Of a stretch of DNA of 64,000 nucleotides, positions 7,240-15,333 are shown one piece after another. The translations under genes were made by a program, and so were the position numbers. Every line of letters begins with the position of its first letter. The first letter of the stretch is position 1. This stretch comes from Hyphomicrobiales bacterium. Its GTDB lineage: Bacteria > Pseudomonadota > Alphaproteobacteria > Rhizobiales > Rhizobiaceae. The DNA lies in contig UBXG01000017.1 in assembly GCA_900469475.1 (NCBI GenBank), forward strand, positions 226,983 through 290,982. Direction: 5' to 3'. The notes under the pieces were generated by a model. It was not told the DNA's origin. It saw only the letters and a list, made by a program, of their open reading frames with translations, and ran no database searches.

Positions 7240-8166
7240 TCAGCGCTTCGCGTACGCAATATCTTCCACGTTCGGCAGCGCAATCGCAGGCTCCAAAGGC
7301 AAGCTTTCCTGTTGCCGTCTGACGGGAATGCGCTTCAGGAAGCGCTCGGAATTCAGCGCCGCCCGCCGCTCCCGCAGGGTCGGATGTGTCGAAAATAGCA
7401 AGCCCGGAATGCCGCGGAACATCAGCCGGGCATTTTCGCGTTCGAAGGCACTCAATGGCGGGCTGTCGTGGAGTTTTTCCAGCGCCGCAATCATGTGCTC
7501 CTTGCTGGTAAGGGCTGCTCCGATGGCGTCGGCCCAAAACTCGCGCCTGCGCGAGAGGCTAAGCACAAGAAACTCGGAGAGCCAGGTCAGAAGCCACCTT
7601 GCCCACCGCTGGAGGGTTTTGGAAAAGCCGAGATACCACACCAGCGAGTTCTGGAACGAACGGGCCAGACCCATGCGGCGCATATCGTTATTGGCGATGT
7701 GGCCAAGTTCGTGACCGATGATGGCATCGACTTCGGCCTCATTGAGCGTGTCGATCAGCGGCTGCCCGATCACAACAAGGGCGCTTTCAGGGCTGGAGCC
7801 GATGGCATAGGCGTTGTTGTGGGCCATCACACCCACCCACGGGCGTGTTTTCAGTCCGAGCTGGGCGGCCAAAATGTAGACCCGCTGGGCGAGCGGATCG
7901 TCGGGCTCCAGCAGTGTGATGCCATGCTGGCGCACTGCGGCCTCGCGCTGCCTGCCGAGCCCGATGAGCCCCCAGAACGTTCCCCACACCGGCACGGCAA
8001 GGAAGCCACCCATCGCCGTCCCCGCCGCAACCCCAAAACCAATTCCAACCGGCGCGGAAAGCAGGCCGGCCCACGCCAGTCCGAACCAGCTGCCGATCAC
8101 AAGCCCCAGCCATGTCGGTACACTGCTATTTTGAAGTCTTTGGTAGTTGATTTTGACGTCGGCCAT
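7240..8166 (-). CDS. M48-family (HtpX-like) membrane zinc metalloprotease
   Basis: A 308-residue protein with two hydrophobic segments near residues 18-70, then the zinc motif HELGH (about 151-155, in IIGHELGHIANND) and the downstream glutamate in RRREFWADAIGA. This is the M48 peptidase layout of HtpX and relatives, with the active site facing the cytoplasm. Its start overlaps the end of the coupling-protein gene by 41 bases, so they are one operon. HtpX clears damaged membrane proteins; here the target may be the conjugation machinery or its entry into the membrane. It is convergent with the relaxase operon. Confidence 0.85.
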   Translation of the reverse strand: MADVKINYQRLQNSSVPTWLGLVIGSWFGLAWAGLLSAPVGIGFGVAAGTAMGGFLAVPVWGTFWGLIGLGRQREAAVRQHGITLLEPDDPLAQRVYILAAQLGLKTRPWVGVMAHNNAYAIGSSPESALVVIGQPLIDTLNEAEVDAIIGHELGHIANNDMRRMGLARSFQNSLVWYLGFSKTLQRWARWLLTWLSEFLVLSLSRRREFWADAIGAALTSKEHMIAALEKLHDSPPLSAFERENARLMFRGIPGLLFSTHPTLRERRAALNSERFLKRIPVRRQQESLPLEPAIALPNVEDIAYAKR

Positions 8167-9859
8167 GATTGATCCCCTGCGCTACCATTCCGATGCGTTG
8201 TCTGCAGATTTCGCTTTTCTCATGCACGGCGAGCAATGTCTTGAATGGTCGCTTGCCGGCGATATCCGTAATGCCGTAGCGCCAGCCATCGCCCTGCCAC
8301 CCACCCAACAACTCCCGGACCTCGTCGCTTGTCAGCAGTGGGCGACCCAGAAATTGAATGCCTTCGGTCATCGAGAAGTTGGTGTTCGTGGACGCCTCTC
8401 CCAACCAGCCACCGAGATGCGATGCGACGTTTGCAGTAGCGGTAGTCGTTTGATAGGCATGGGTTGCATGGCCGAGATAATCGCCGATCAGCTTGGACGT
8501 CTGGTCGTCATTGATCCCGAAGAACTGCTTGACGGCGCAATTCAGGAACGGCTGCCAGCTGGCGCCAGGATAGTGTTCCTGGATGGCGTACAGGTTTTGC
8601 AGGAAGAACCAGAGCCGAACCCCAGCGCCCGCGTGCGTGTTGATCGCATCCCGGTATTCGGGAAATGGCCCGATGTTCAGGAATTCGTCGAGCACGAAGA
8701 GGACCGGGATATCGGGAATGCGCGGGTTGGCCAGCATGGCATCAAGTGCGGCCTTCAGCACGACCCGAAGCCACCCCGAAAACGTCTTCATCATGTCGAA
8801 GGGGATCTCGACATACACCGTGGCAGGGCTGTCTTTCAGGTCTTCAAAGCTGAAATCGTTTCCCCGGATACTGTGCTGGATATCCGGGTCCTTCCATTCG
8901 TAGAGCTTGCTCGTCAAGGTATCCTGCAAGACTTTCAGCCCACGCTGCGCGTCTTTTTCGAGCACGGAACGTGCTCCATCTGCGGACGGACGAAACGTCT
9001 CCATCTGCTTGGCGAGATTGAGGAGTTTCTCGCCCTTGAGGGAGGCCATTTGACAGACGGTGGCCAGCGTTCGGCGATCGGGCGGAGCCTTGTGGCGAAC
9101 ATACATGATGATGGCTGTCATGAAGCCGACCGCGTCCTCGGAGAAAAACGAAGACGACCTTGGATCACGCGGGAACATTTGCTGGGCGATCGATCGCGCG
9201 TCTGCTTCGCGACGAACCCGACTGACGGGATCAAAGCGATGGACGGGTTTACCGGAGCCGCCATCCAGCGGCGCGATCCGGTACACCGGACCCAGTGTGC
9301 TGCGCCACTTCGAGGTGGCTTCAAACAACTCCCCCTTGGGATCGAGAACGACGCAGCTGCCCCGGTAGCGCAGAAGGTTCGGAATGATGGCCGTCTTACC
9401 CTTGCCGGAGCGTGTCGGCGCGATCGTCAGCAGGTGGCCGTCTCCGTCCCAATGGACAAAGCCGGCGGGCATGGTCTGGCCTTCATCGTTGAACGCACCC
9501 AGCAGGATCGAACGGGGATCGTCGAAGGCATCCTTGCCCCGCAGGTACGCCCGAAGATCCGTCGAGTTGGGCCATCGTGCCGAACCGTAGAGTGGCGGCG
9601 GATCGGCAAGCTGACGCTCGCGCTCCTGGCGTGCGGTGAGATTGTGCTTGGCGCGCTCAATGATGGGACCTGGATCCCGGCCAGACCGGATGGCGGCTTC
9701 CACCGCATCCGCGACCTCTGGCCCGTAGAGGACCTCCACACGTCGGCGTGCCGAACGCCCCTTCGCATATCGAAACGTCTTTACCGCCCAGTTCCCCACT
9801 TTCACAGAGGAAGCAAGATCGCGCTGCAAATCGCCCAAAGGATCGTACTTGTTGGTCAT
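8126..9859 (-). CDS. traG: TraG/VirD4-type coupling protein (T4CP)
   Basis: A 577-residue ATPase that would link the relaxase-DNA complex to a type IV secretion channel. The Walker A motif APTRSGKGKT is near residue 148; VVLDPKGELFEAT and VLFVLDEFLNIG (Walker B) follow, with FFLQNLYAIQEHY as the TraG motif downstream. ATG 9859 is preferred over an in-frame TTG six codons upstream. No clear transmembrane anchor is visible at the N-terminus, which is unusual for VirD4 and suggests either a soluble variant or anchoring through a partner such as the M48 membrane protein encoded next. Confidence 0.85.
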   Translation of the reverse strand: MTNKYDPLGDLQRDLASSVKVGNWAVKTFRYAKGRSARRRVEVLYGPEVADAVEAAIRSGRDPGPIIERAKHNLTARQERERQLADPPPLYGSARWPNSTDLRAYLRGKDAFDDPRSILLGAFNDEGQTMPAGFVHWDGDGHLLTIAPTRSGKGKTAIIPNLLRYRGSCVVLDPKGELFEATSKWRSTLGPVYRIAPLDGGSGKPVHRFDPVSRVRREADARSIAQQMFPRDPRSSSFFSEDAVGFMTAIIMYVRHKAPPDRRTLATVCQMASLKGEKLLNLAKQMETFRPSADGARSVLEKDAQRGLKVLQDTLTSKLYEWKDPDIQHSIRGNDFSFEDLKDSPATVYVEIPFDMMKTFSGWLRVVLKAALDAMLANPRIPDIPVLFVLDEFLNIGPFPEYRDAINTHAGAGVRLWFFLQNLYAIQEHYPGASWQPFLNCAVKQFFGINDDQTSKLIGDYLGHATHAYQTTTATANVASHLGGWLGEASTNTNFSMTEGIQFLGRPLLTSDEVRELLGGWQGDGWRYGITDIAGKRPFKTLLAVHEKSEICRQRIGMVAQGINHGRRQNQLPKTSK

Positions 9860-10056
9860 TGTGTCGCCCCGGCCCAACTAGAGCGAGAGTAACAACCGAT
9901 GTTAGAATTGCAATAGTGTTTCAATCCTTCATAAGTTGCTGAAATACCCCGATCGCAAAGTCGGAACCGACCGCGATCCCCGGACAGGGAGGCCACGCGT
10001 GGACACGCGAGCCTCTTGCGTGACGCGGTGAACGCCGCAAACGTCTTCTTTGGCTG

Positions 10057-10074
10057 ATCTCCGGAACCGGAGAT
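10057..10074. promoter_or_regulatory. Perfect inverted repeat in the divergent promoter region
   Basis: ATCTCCGG-AA-CCGGAGAT lies in the 300-bp gap between the divergent coupling-protein and TIR genes. It is not followed by a T-run, so an operator for a dimeric repressor is more likely than a terminator. The HTH proteins at 13663 and 24131 are candidate binders; this is inference. Confidence 0.45.
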
Positions 10075-10159
10075 ACCAGCCTTTATCCCCAGTATAATTG
10101 GAGTATTACCTTGTTCGCACTTTCGAAGCGTCGCATATTTCTCGTCCACAGGAGGAAAT

Positions 10160-11122
10160 ATGCCTAGCGTCTTCTTTTCGTACTCACACGCCGATGAAGA
10201 TCTCAGAGATCAGCTGGAAAAGCAGTTGTCCATGCTGAAACGACAGGGTGCCATCGACACATGGCATGACCGGCGTATCGGCGCGGGAGAGGAACTAAAC
10301 CGCGTCATCGATGACCACATCAATACGGACGACATCATCCTTTTGCTCGTCAGTGCCGATTTCATCGCCTCCGACTATTGCTACAACATCGAAATGGAAC
10401 GTGCCATGGAACGGCACGCGAAGGGTGAAGCTATCGTTATTCCCGTCATCCTGCGGGCCTGCGACTGGCATCATGCGCCGTTCGGCACATTGATGGCGGT
10501 GCCACGGGACGGTAAGCCCGTGACCCAGTGGCCCGATATTGACGAGGCCTTTCTTCAGGTTGCGAAAGCGGTTCGCGACGCCGCCCAGCGTTCGACGAAA
10601 ACCCCTCAGCCTGCGCACCCCGCTGTTGCCGAGGAGCGACCCGGTGTCACTACCATCGCAATGCCGGCGCCACGGTCGAGCAACCTGCGGCTCGCGAAAA
10701 CCTTCACGCAGAGAGACAAGGATCGTTTTCGCGACGAAACCTTCGAGTACATCGCCCGCTTCTTCGAAACCTCCCTCAAGGAACTCGGTGAGCGCAATCC
10801 CGGCATTGAAGGTGTCTTCCGGCGGGTGGATGCGAACCGGTTCTTTGCCACCGTCTACCGCGACGGGAAGGACGTCGCCCGCGGCACCGTCTTTATGGGC
10901 GGTGGCGCGTGGGGACGCGGCATCAATTATGCGCAGGGCGAAACCACCACCAGCAACTCCATGAACGAATCCCTGAATGTCGAGGCCGATGATCAGGCTC
11001 TTTATTTGACCAGTCTGGGCATGGCGTCGTTCGGACGTGATCGAGGCCAAAAGCTTTCGCAGGAAGGCGGCGCCGAACTTTTATGGGACATTTTGATCCG
11101 GCCTCTTCAAGACAAACGCTAG
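10160..11122 (+). CDS. TIR-domain protein with unknown C-terminal domain
   Basis: A 320-residue protein with an excellent ribosome site (AGGAGGAAAT). Residues 1-140 are a bacterial TIR domain: VFFSYSHADEDLRDQL at the first strand, the DTWHDRRIGAGEEL loop and a YCYNIEMERAMERH helix with the acidic residue expected for NADase activity. After a proline-rich linker, residues about 180-320 form an alpha/beta domain with a glycine-rich GGGAWGRG turn that I do not recognise. Many bacterial TIR proteins deplete NAD or make cyclic nucleotides in phage defence. Only 15 bases separate it from the next gene, so the two likely act together. Confidence 0.8.
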   Translation: MPSVFFSYSHADEDLRDQLEKQLSMLKRQGAIDTWHDRRIGAGEELNRVIDDHINTDDIILLLVSADFIASDYCYNIEMERAMERHAKGEAIVIPVILRACDWHHAPFGTLMAVPRDGKPVTQWPDIDEAFLQVAKAVRDAAQRSTKTPQPAHPAVAEERPGVTTIAMPAPRSSNLRLAKTFTQRDKDRFRDETFEYIARFFETSLKELGERNPGIEGVFRRVDANRFFATVYRDGKDVARGTVFMGGGAWGRGINYAQGETTTSNSMNESLNVEADDQALYLTSLGMASFGRDRGQKLSQEGGAELLWDILIRPLQDKR

Positions 11123-11137
11123 TATTGGGGGAATCGC

Positions 11138-11602
11138 ATGCTTTCGCCTGAAGAATTCACCGTTGGCACGCTCGGCGATGCCCAGCCGCTCAGTCTGATC
11201 CTACCGCGCAAGGCATACGAGGCCACCATGTTGGTCGGCTGGAGAGATGATGAACCGACCGCAGTCATTCTCTCGGGGCAGTATGCCTTTCACTATTTTC
11301 CCAGCGTCGGAAACGATAATTGGAAGGGGCTCATTGTACCCAAGGTCCGCATCGAAATGGATGAGGCAAGCCTCTTCGATCCGAACGAAGCGTCTGGAAA
11401 ATTGGGGGACCTGATCCGTCTCGACGCGCGGCTCGCGATCCGGGCCAAAAGCGAAAACTCCTACGGACCTTCAGCCGCAGTCACCCTTTATGGTGATCTT
11501 CCGCCAGCTGGCGAGTGGCGCGCGGGTTTCAGCAAGTGGCAGGTCGTGATTGGAGAAGGGGCGAACAAGCGTATTCTCTGGCAAACATCGAACGAGGCTT
11601 GA
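11138..11602 (+). CDS. Unknown partner of the TIR protein
   Basis: A 154-residue protein with no signal peptide or membrane segment and a mostly beta-strand pattern (for example AVTLYGDLPP, WQVVIGEG). GGGGGAA precedes the ATG. It follows the TIR gene by 15 bases on the same strand and is probably co-transcribed. It could be an immunity, sensing or regulatory subunit. I do not recognise the family. Confidence 0.55.
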   Translation: MLSPEEFTVGTLGDAQPLSLILPRKAYEATMLVGWRDDEPTAVILSGQYAFHYFPSVGNDNWKGLIVPKVRIEMDEASLFDPNEASGKLGDLIRLDARLAIRAKSENSYGPSAAVTLYGDLPPAGEWRAGFSKWQVVIGEGANKRILWQTSNEA

Positions 11603-11625
11603 AATCGTCCGGTCTTTGAGGCGGC

Positions 11626-12204
11626 CTAAAGCATGCGCAAGATTTCGCCGGAAAGCGAGCTAATGGCACCGCCGAAGCTGGCGATCATGGCGTCCAGGAA
11701 CGGCTTTGGACGCAGTTTGTCCTCATCCAACTCGTATCCGGCATTGCGGACGAGCATGGTGAGGAATACGAGCTGAATTCGGCCATTTCCTTCCCGGAAG
11801 GGATGGATGGCATTCAGTTCGCCGAGAAACCATGCCGCTCCCTCCGCGAAGGCGTCCTGGTCCGCGATGCCGGCAAGATATTCGCGGGACGCCAGTTCCC
11901 CGAAAAGCTTCTCCGCTTCACTCTCAATGTATTCGGGATAGCAGAACCAGTTGTCGCCCTTGCCGGTGCGGATAGCCCGCATTTCACCAGCCCAGTCGTA
12001 GACATCCTGGAAAAAGTGGTGATGCAGGGCGCGATAATGCGTGAAATCCAGTTCGCCGTCTGGAAGCGCCTCGCCAGCGCGGGAATCGAACATCAACTGC
12101 TCGAATTCATCCAGCTGGTCCTGGTCCTCGATGTCGGCTTTATTCCGCAGGACATGGGTGCCGGGATAGCACAGCGGATCTTCGACGGCATTATAACGGA
12201 CCAC
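11626..12204 (-). CDS. Fic-domain protein, probable AMP-transferring toxin
   Basis: A 192-residue Fic protein. The active loop HPFREGNGR is near residue 132, preceded by the conserved helix containing FAEGAAWFLGELNAI. Fic toxins transfer AMP to targets such as gyrase. The last arginine of the usual GNGRxxR is a leucine here (GNGRIQL), which may weaken or change the activity. The GTG start lies two bases after the stop of the upstream gene, so the pair is translationally coupled as a toxin-antitoxin operon. Confidence 0.85.
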   Translation of the reverse strand: MVRYNAVEDPLCYPGTHVLRNKADIEDQDQLDEFEQLMFDSRAGEALPDGELDFTHYRALHHHFFQDVYDWAGEMRAIRTGKGDNWFCYPEYIESEAEKLFGELASREYLAGIADQDAFAEGAAWFLGELNAIHPFREGNGRIQLVFLTMLVRNAGYELDEDKLRPKPFLDAMIASFGGAISSLSGEILRML

Positions 12205-12206
12205 CG

Positions 12207-12416
12207 TCAGCCTTTCTTGAAGGCTTTGACGATCTCGCTGCGGTAGGCGTCACCCTTGAGTCCGCTGTCGCTCAGCTTCTGCGACAGCGCCTTGGACGCG
12301 GCATTCATCTTCAGCCCCTCGACCTGCGCGAACTTCGCAGCTTTTTTGCCGCCGATGGGCTGGGTCACGACCTTACCGGTCACGGCTGAGCGGGCTGTTT
12401 TCATCGATTTGGTCAT
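12207..12416 (-). CDS. VbhA-like antitoxin of the Fic protein
   Basis: A 69-residue basic protein directly upstream of fic. The stretch AQVEGLKMNAAS resembles the inhibitory helix of VbhA-type antitoxins (pattern S/TxxxEGL), followed by a short helix ending EIVKAFKKG as in that family. The usual serine or threonine four residues before the glutamate appears to be phenylalanine, so the match is imperfect. It should block the ATP site of the Fic protein. Order (antitoxin first) and two-base spacing support the pairing. Confidence 0.65.
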   Translation of the reverse strand: MTKSMKTARSAVTGKVVTQPIGGKKAAKFAQVEGLKMNAASKALSQKLSDSGLKGDAYRSEIVKAFKKG

Positions 12417-12733
12417 GACTCATTCTATCATTTTCGCCAAGCGGTTGCCTACTTCTTTATGGGGCTGTGGGAAAGTGCCGCCTGCCGGCCATTCAGGCCG
12501 CACTTGCCTGGCTCGTCCTGTCGCCTTTGGCGGAAGATACCTGGCCCTGATCGGGATGTGGATGGCGGACGTCCGTCCCTCCGTCGCCGACAAGCCTCCC
12601 GATTTACTCCTTTGGTTGCCGCTTTCGCCTTCTGGAAACCGCTATCGTGGTGAGCCTCGGGGAGGTTTTGCTGGGGTTTTCCCCTCTTTCCGATGCCGGT
12701 CCCCCCGCGGGCCGGATTGGTCGCCAGACTGGA

Positions 12734-12814
12734 CTGATCCGTGCCCCGCGCAATGGACCTTCCGCCGCAAGCGGTCTCCCGAGAAGGCCATTGCGCGTGT
12801 CCCGTGGCGATCAG
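12734..12814 (+). promoter_or_regulatory. Large hairpin in the ArdA-operon leader, candidate single-strand promoter
   Basis: About 450 bases (12417-12874) precede the small gene and ardA without a coding frame I trust. Within them, CTGATC (12734) pairs with GATCAG (12809), CGCGCAATGG (12747-12756) pairs perfectly with CCATTGCGCG (12788-12797), and CCTTC/GAAGG and CCGC/GCGG add inner stems. The apical part contains GCGGTCTCCCGAG (12771-12783), identical to 16848-16860 in a second leader. Such folds in front of antirestriction genes are known in plasmid leading regions as promoters active on incoming single-stranded DNA; assignment here is inferred. Confidence 0.5.
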
Positions 12815-12874
12815 GCCTGAGTGTCGGCGACCGGCCGCATGGGGTGGCCGGATCAACCTAAGAGGAAAACACCA

Positions 12875-13078
12875 ATGGCAAACACCACTGCACCCAAGGC
12901 CCCGACCCACGAAATCTTCCACGTCGTCGGCGAAAAAGACAAAGCCCGCTGGACCAAGATCGGGGTCGGCTGGGAGCACAGCAAGGGCGACGGACTGAAC
13001 CTCGTCATCAACTACTCCCCGCTGGTCGAAGGCCGGACGGTTGTCCGCAAGATCAAGGCCCAGGAGACCGAAGAATGA
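12875..13078 (+). CDS. Small conserved-looking protein co-operonic with ardA
   Basis: A 67-residue protein starting MANTTAPKAPTHE with AAGAGGA upstream. It contains WTKIGVGWEHSKGDGLN and ends in an acidic tail; its stop overlaps the ardA start by four bases, so the two are coupled. Its sequence looks like a compact single-domain protein with no membrane segment. Function unknown, possibly another early-transfer protection factor. Confidence 0.7.
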   Translation: MANTTAPKAPTHEIFHVVGEKDKARWTKIGVGWEHSKGDGLNLVINYSPLVEGRTVVRKIKAQETEE

Positions 13079-13590
13079 GTGCGGGAGCCATCCATGGCTG
13101 GGCGAAGTCGATGTACTTCGCCCAGCCCTATAATATCAGCGCAACCGGCTTCTATTTTGCCGACATGGAGGAATACATGACCAAAGCTACCGCCGCTGTC
13201 GACGATTTCGGCCAACCGGTCGAAGAGTTCGAGCTCCAATACATCGATGGCGACCATGCCGCGCTGTTCAACGCCCTGCGGGTCTCGCAGGCCAGCCTCG
13301 CCGACTGGTTCGAGCTTGTAGACGAACTCGGTGAGGACGAAGACCGTTATGTGATTGCCTGCCATCTGGCCGATCTCGGCTATGCGATGAACGAACTGGC
13401 CGACCGCTGGGATGATTATAGCCTGTTTCGCGGCACTGCCGCCGACTACGCGGCGGAAATCGTCGCCGATTGCTACGACCTTCCCGACACCATCGTGGCT
13501 TATATCGATTTCGAGCGGCTTGGCCGGGATATGGTCCTCGGCGGCGATATCGAAGAATTGGCACATGACCTTATCCTCCTCGGAGGATAA
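13075..13590 (+). CDS. ardA: Antirestriction protein ArdA
   Basis: A 171-residue acidic protein resembling ArdA, the DNA mimic that inhibits type I restriction enzymes so that incoming DNA survives. Family features are the VEEFELQYIDGDH segment, SLADWFELVDEL, the run of acidic residues and the C-terminal YIDFERLGRDMVLGGDIEE. The N-terminus differs from typical ArdA and an in-frame ATG at 13165 or 13174 might be used, but the four-base overlap with the preceding gene favours 13075. Its place on a mobilizable element, behind a hairpin-rich leader, fits early expression in the recipient. Confidence 0.8.
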   Translation: MSAGAIHGWAKSMYFAQPYNISATGFYFADMEEYMTKATAAVDDFGQPVEEFELQYIDGDHAALFNALRVSQASLADWFELVDELGEDEDRYVIACHLADLGYAMNELADRWDDYSLFRGTAADYAAEIVADCYDLPDTIVAYIDFERLGRDMVLGGDIEELAHDLILLGG

Positions 13591-13662
13591 GGTCGGCTAA
13601 CCCAGTTTAGAAGGAAGGCACAAGCCTCTGCATGAACGCAATTGCTGATTTTTTCGCAGTAA

Positions 13663-13899
13663 TCAGTCAAGAAATACTTCTTCGTCGAATTTCAATGTTC
13701 CATGATGAGCCTTATTGATGATGGTGAAAACGCGTCGAACGCTTACCAAACGAATCTTTTTTCCCCTCTCGAGGTTATAAAGCGATGATATTCGTGGACT
13801 GTTCTGCAATTTTTTAGCCAAATCTGTGATTTCCCATCCGAGTGCAACCCGATACTCACGAAGTCGTGGAAAGCTGGCCATCTGATGCTCGCGTGTCAT
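13663..13899 (-). CDS. Small XRE-like helix-turn-helix regulator
   Basis: A 78-residue protein (MTREHQMASFPRLREYR...) with a helix-turn-helix pattern LREYRVALGWEITDLAKKLQ...ISSLYNLERGKKI. The start at 13899 is chosen for AAGGGA six bases upstream; a 22-codon longer frame has no such site. A tandem TGGTCCAA repeat at about 13975-13992, upstream of the gene, could be its operator. The gene is much more AT-rich than its neighbours. Confidence 0.6.
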   Translation of the reverse strand: MTREHQMASFPRLREYRVALGWEITDLAKKLQNSPRISSLYNLERGKKIRLVSVRRVFTIINKAHHGTLKFDEEVFLD

Positions 13900-14148
13900 A
13901 AAATCCCTTAGCACCTTGAAGTAAAAGGTGACTCGGTAGCTGCAGATGAGAAAAATTTCAATCATTCTGGTCCAATTTGGTCCAAAATAAGCGAAAATAA
14001 TTTGTTATTTCAATGAATTGGCAACCTATCGAAAAATAGCCCTTTACATTTTAAGTCGTACTCGCCAGTGTTCTATTGAATACTAAGCACGGTGTCGTCT
14101 CTGGCGACACGAAATGTGCCCGCTGGACGGATCGACCAGGAGGGCAAC

Positions 14149-14319
14149 ATGAAGAAACACATGAAAAATATTTCAAAGAATGACGATACTAAACCTCGCA
14201 AGCCTTCTCGGACGCAGTCAGAAGGCCTAGAAGCGATGAACCCAGCACTGTTGCGCTATCTTGACACTCTCGACAAAGTTGTTGAGGAATCTTGTAGTGA
14301 TAGGTTGCAGCGGAATTAA
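14149..14319 (+). CDS. Small basic hypothetical protein
   Basis: A 56-residue protein starting MKKHMKNISKND with GGAGGG well placed upstream. It is rich in lysine and has a short predicted helix near the end (ALLRYLDTLDKVVEES). A terminator follows five bases later. Upstream, GTGTCG/CGACAC forms a small hairpin near 14091-14109. No family recognised. Confidence 0.5.
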   Translation: MKKHMKNISKNDDTKPRKPSRTQSEGLEAMNPALLRYLDTLDKVVEESCSDRLQRN

Positions 14320-14324
14320 CGTCG

Positions 14325-14350
14325 AGGCCCTCACTTGGGGGCCTTTTTCT
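14325..14350 (+). terminator. Rho-independent terminator
   Basis: AGGCCC and GGGCCT (14325-14330, 14339-14344) form a stem followed by TTTTTCT. It closes the small gene ending at 14319. Confidence 0.75.
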
Positions 14351-14351
14351 T

Positions 14352-14825
14352 ATGTCGATCAAGCAGCGAGTCATCGATCTTTCCGAAAAGCGTAGCTTCG
14401 CCGTTCGTATGAACCGGAGTTTGAAGACGCATAATCGCTTCTTCAATGCTGAGCTTGAGCTAGACCCGCTCGAGGCTCAAACCATTGCTGGAAAATGGTT
14501 GCGTCTTCTCAACAAGGACTACGCATTCAAAGACGGAGATTTTGCAATCCTGATCGAAGATGTTCTGGGTGACCTACTCAAGACCATTATCGAACATAGT
14601 CCATGCGTGTTCACGCTCGACCTAGAGCCTGCCAGTGTTTTTTTAGCCGGAAGGGCCGCATTGTGGTTCGTTATCGATCTCTACGATACAATCTTCAACG
14701 TAACCAGCGTGCGCGATCCGGATGTATTGCGGGAAGCAGCAAATGATTTTGTTATCTGGCCCGAAACAGCGAAACATTTTGCCCAGAATTTGAATCTTCC
14801 ATCACCACGTTATCCGGACATGTGA
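14352..14825 (+). CDS. Hypothetical protein
   Basis: A 157-residue protein with no signal peptide and a mixed helical pattern; one hydrophobic stretch (ALWFVIDLYDTIF, about residue 105) looks like a buried helix. The frame begins two bases after the terminator and has no clear ribosome site, so a later start at 14409 is possible and expression would need readthrough or a promoter inside the upstream gene. AT-rich and probably foreign. Not recognised. Confidence 0.5.
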   Translation: MSIKQRVIDLSEKRSFAVRMNRSLKTHNRFFNAELELDPLEAQTIAGKWLRLLNKDYAFKDGDFAILIEDVLGDLLKTIIEHSPCVFTLDLEPASVFLAGRAALWFVIDLYDTIFNVTSVRDPDVLREAANDFVIWPETAKHFAQNLNLPSPRYPDM

Positions 14826-14902
14826 GCGCATTGTAAGGGGCAATCAGCTGAGCTGGTGGGTCGTGAAGCATTTCTGACCTTTGTGGTTTTGATCTCGCCA
14901 TG

Positions 14903-14922
14903 AAAAAACGCCCCCGAGGGCG
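14903..14922 (-). terminator. Rho-independent terminator for the recombinase operon
   Basis: On the minus strand, CGCCC and GGGCG close a small loop, followed by a run of six T. It lies downstream of the minus-strand pair at 15031 and 15333. Confidence 0.7.
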
Positions 14923-15030
14923 CTGTTACGTCACGTTACAGATTTCAGAAATGCGACAGAGGAGGTTCGATTTGAACTTACCGGTGCCATTGGATACCTC
15001 CATGGTGAATCCTATGATCACTATCATCAA

Positions 15031-15333
15031 CTACCATGAAATCTCCAATTCCGGATATTCGGTGACGATCGAGCGACGGCTGGCATCCTGTTCGAGATGG
15101 GTAGGCCTCCAGACGTAATGGAATTCCTCCCGGTCGAGCCATTCCTCCAATGCCTTGGCGGCATCGGTATCCGAGAGATCGAATGGCAGCTCCTGAACGA
15201 CGCGGTAATGGCGGTGGCCCTGGAATGCGACTTCGTCGATCGCGGTGGCGATCGTCTCCGGCTTGAACAGCTTGTTGGCGTATTTGGTTCGCACATTGGC
15301 GGCCATCAGGAAATTCCCCTCAGCACGTTTCAT
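15031..15333 (-). CDS. Hypothetical protein coupled to a tyrosine recombinase
   Basis: A 100-residue protein (MKRAEGNFLMAANVRTKYANKLF...) whose ATG overlaps the stop of the recombinase gene in TGATG, so it is translated from the same message. It has a central HYRVVQELPFDLSD strand-helix pattern and no signal peptide. It may be a directionality or accessory factor; no family recognised. Confidence 0.6.
   Translation of the reverse strand: MKRAEGNFLMAANVRTKYANKLFKPETIATAIDEVAFQGHRHYRVVQELPFDLSDTDAAKALEEWLDREEFHYVWRPTHLEQDASRRSIVTEYPELEISW

Noticed and set aside
8147..9892. A 581-residue plus-strand frame opposite the coupling-protein gene
   Set aside because: It is the antisense of traG, whose Walker motifs are clear; antisense open frames are common in GC-rich coding DNA.
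12256..12861. Open frames on both strands across 12.4-12.9 kb
   Set aside because: They overlap each other, lack ribosome sites and lie over perfect hairpins; a structured leader explains the region better.
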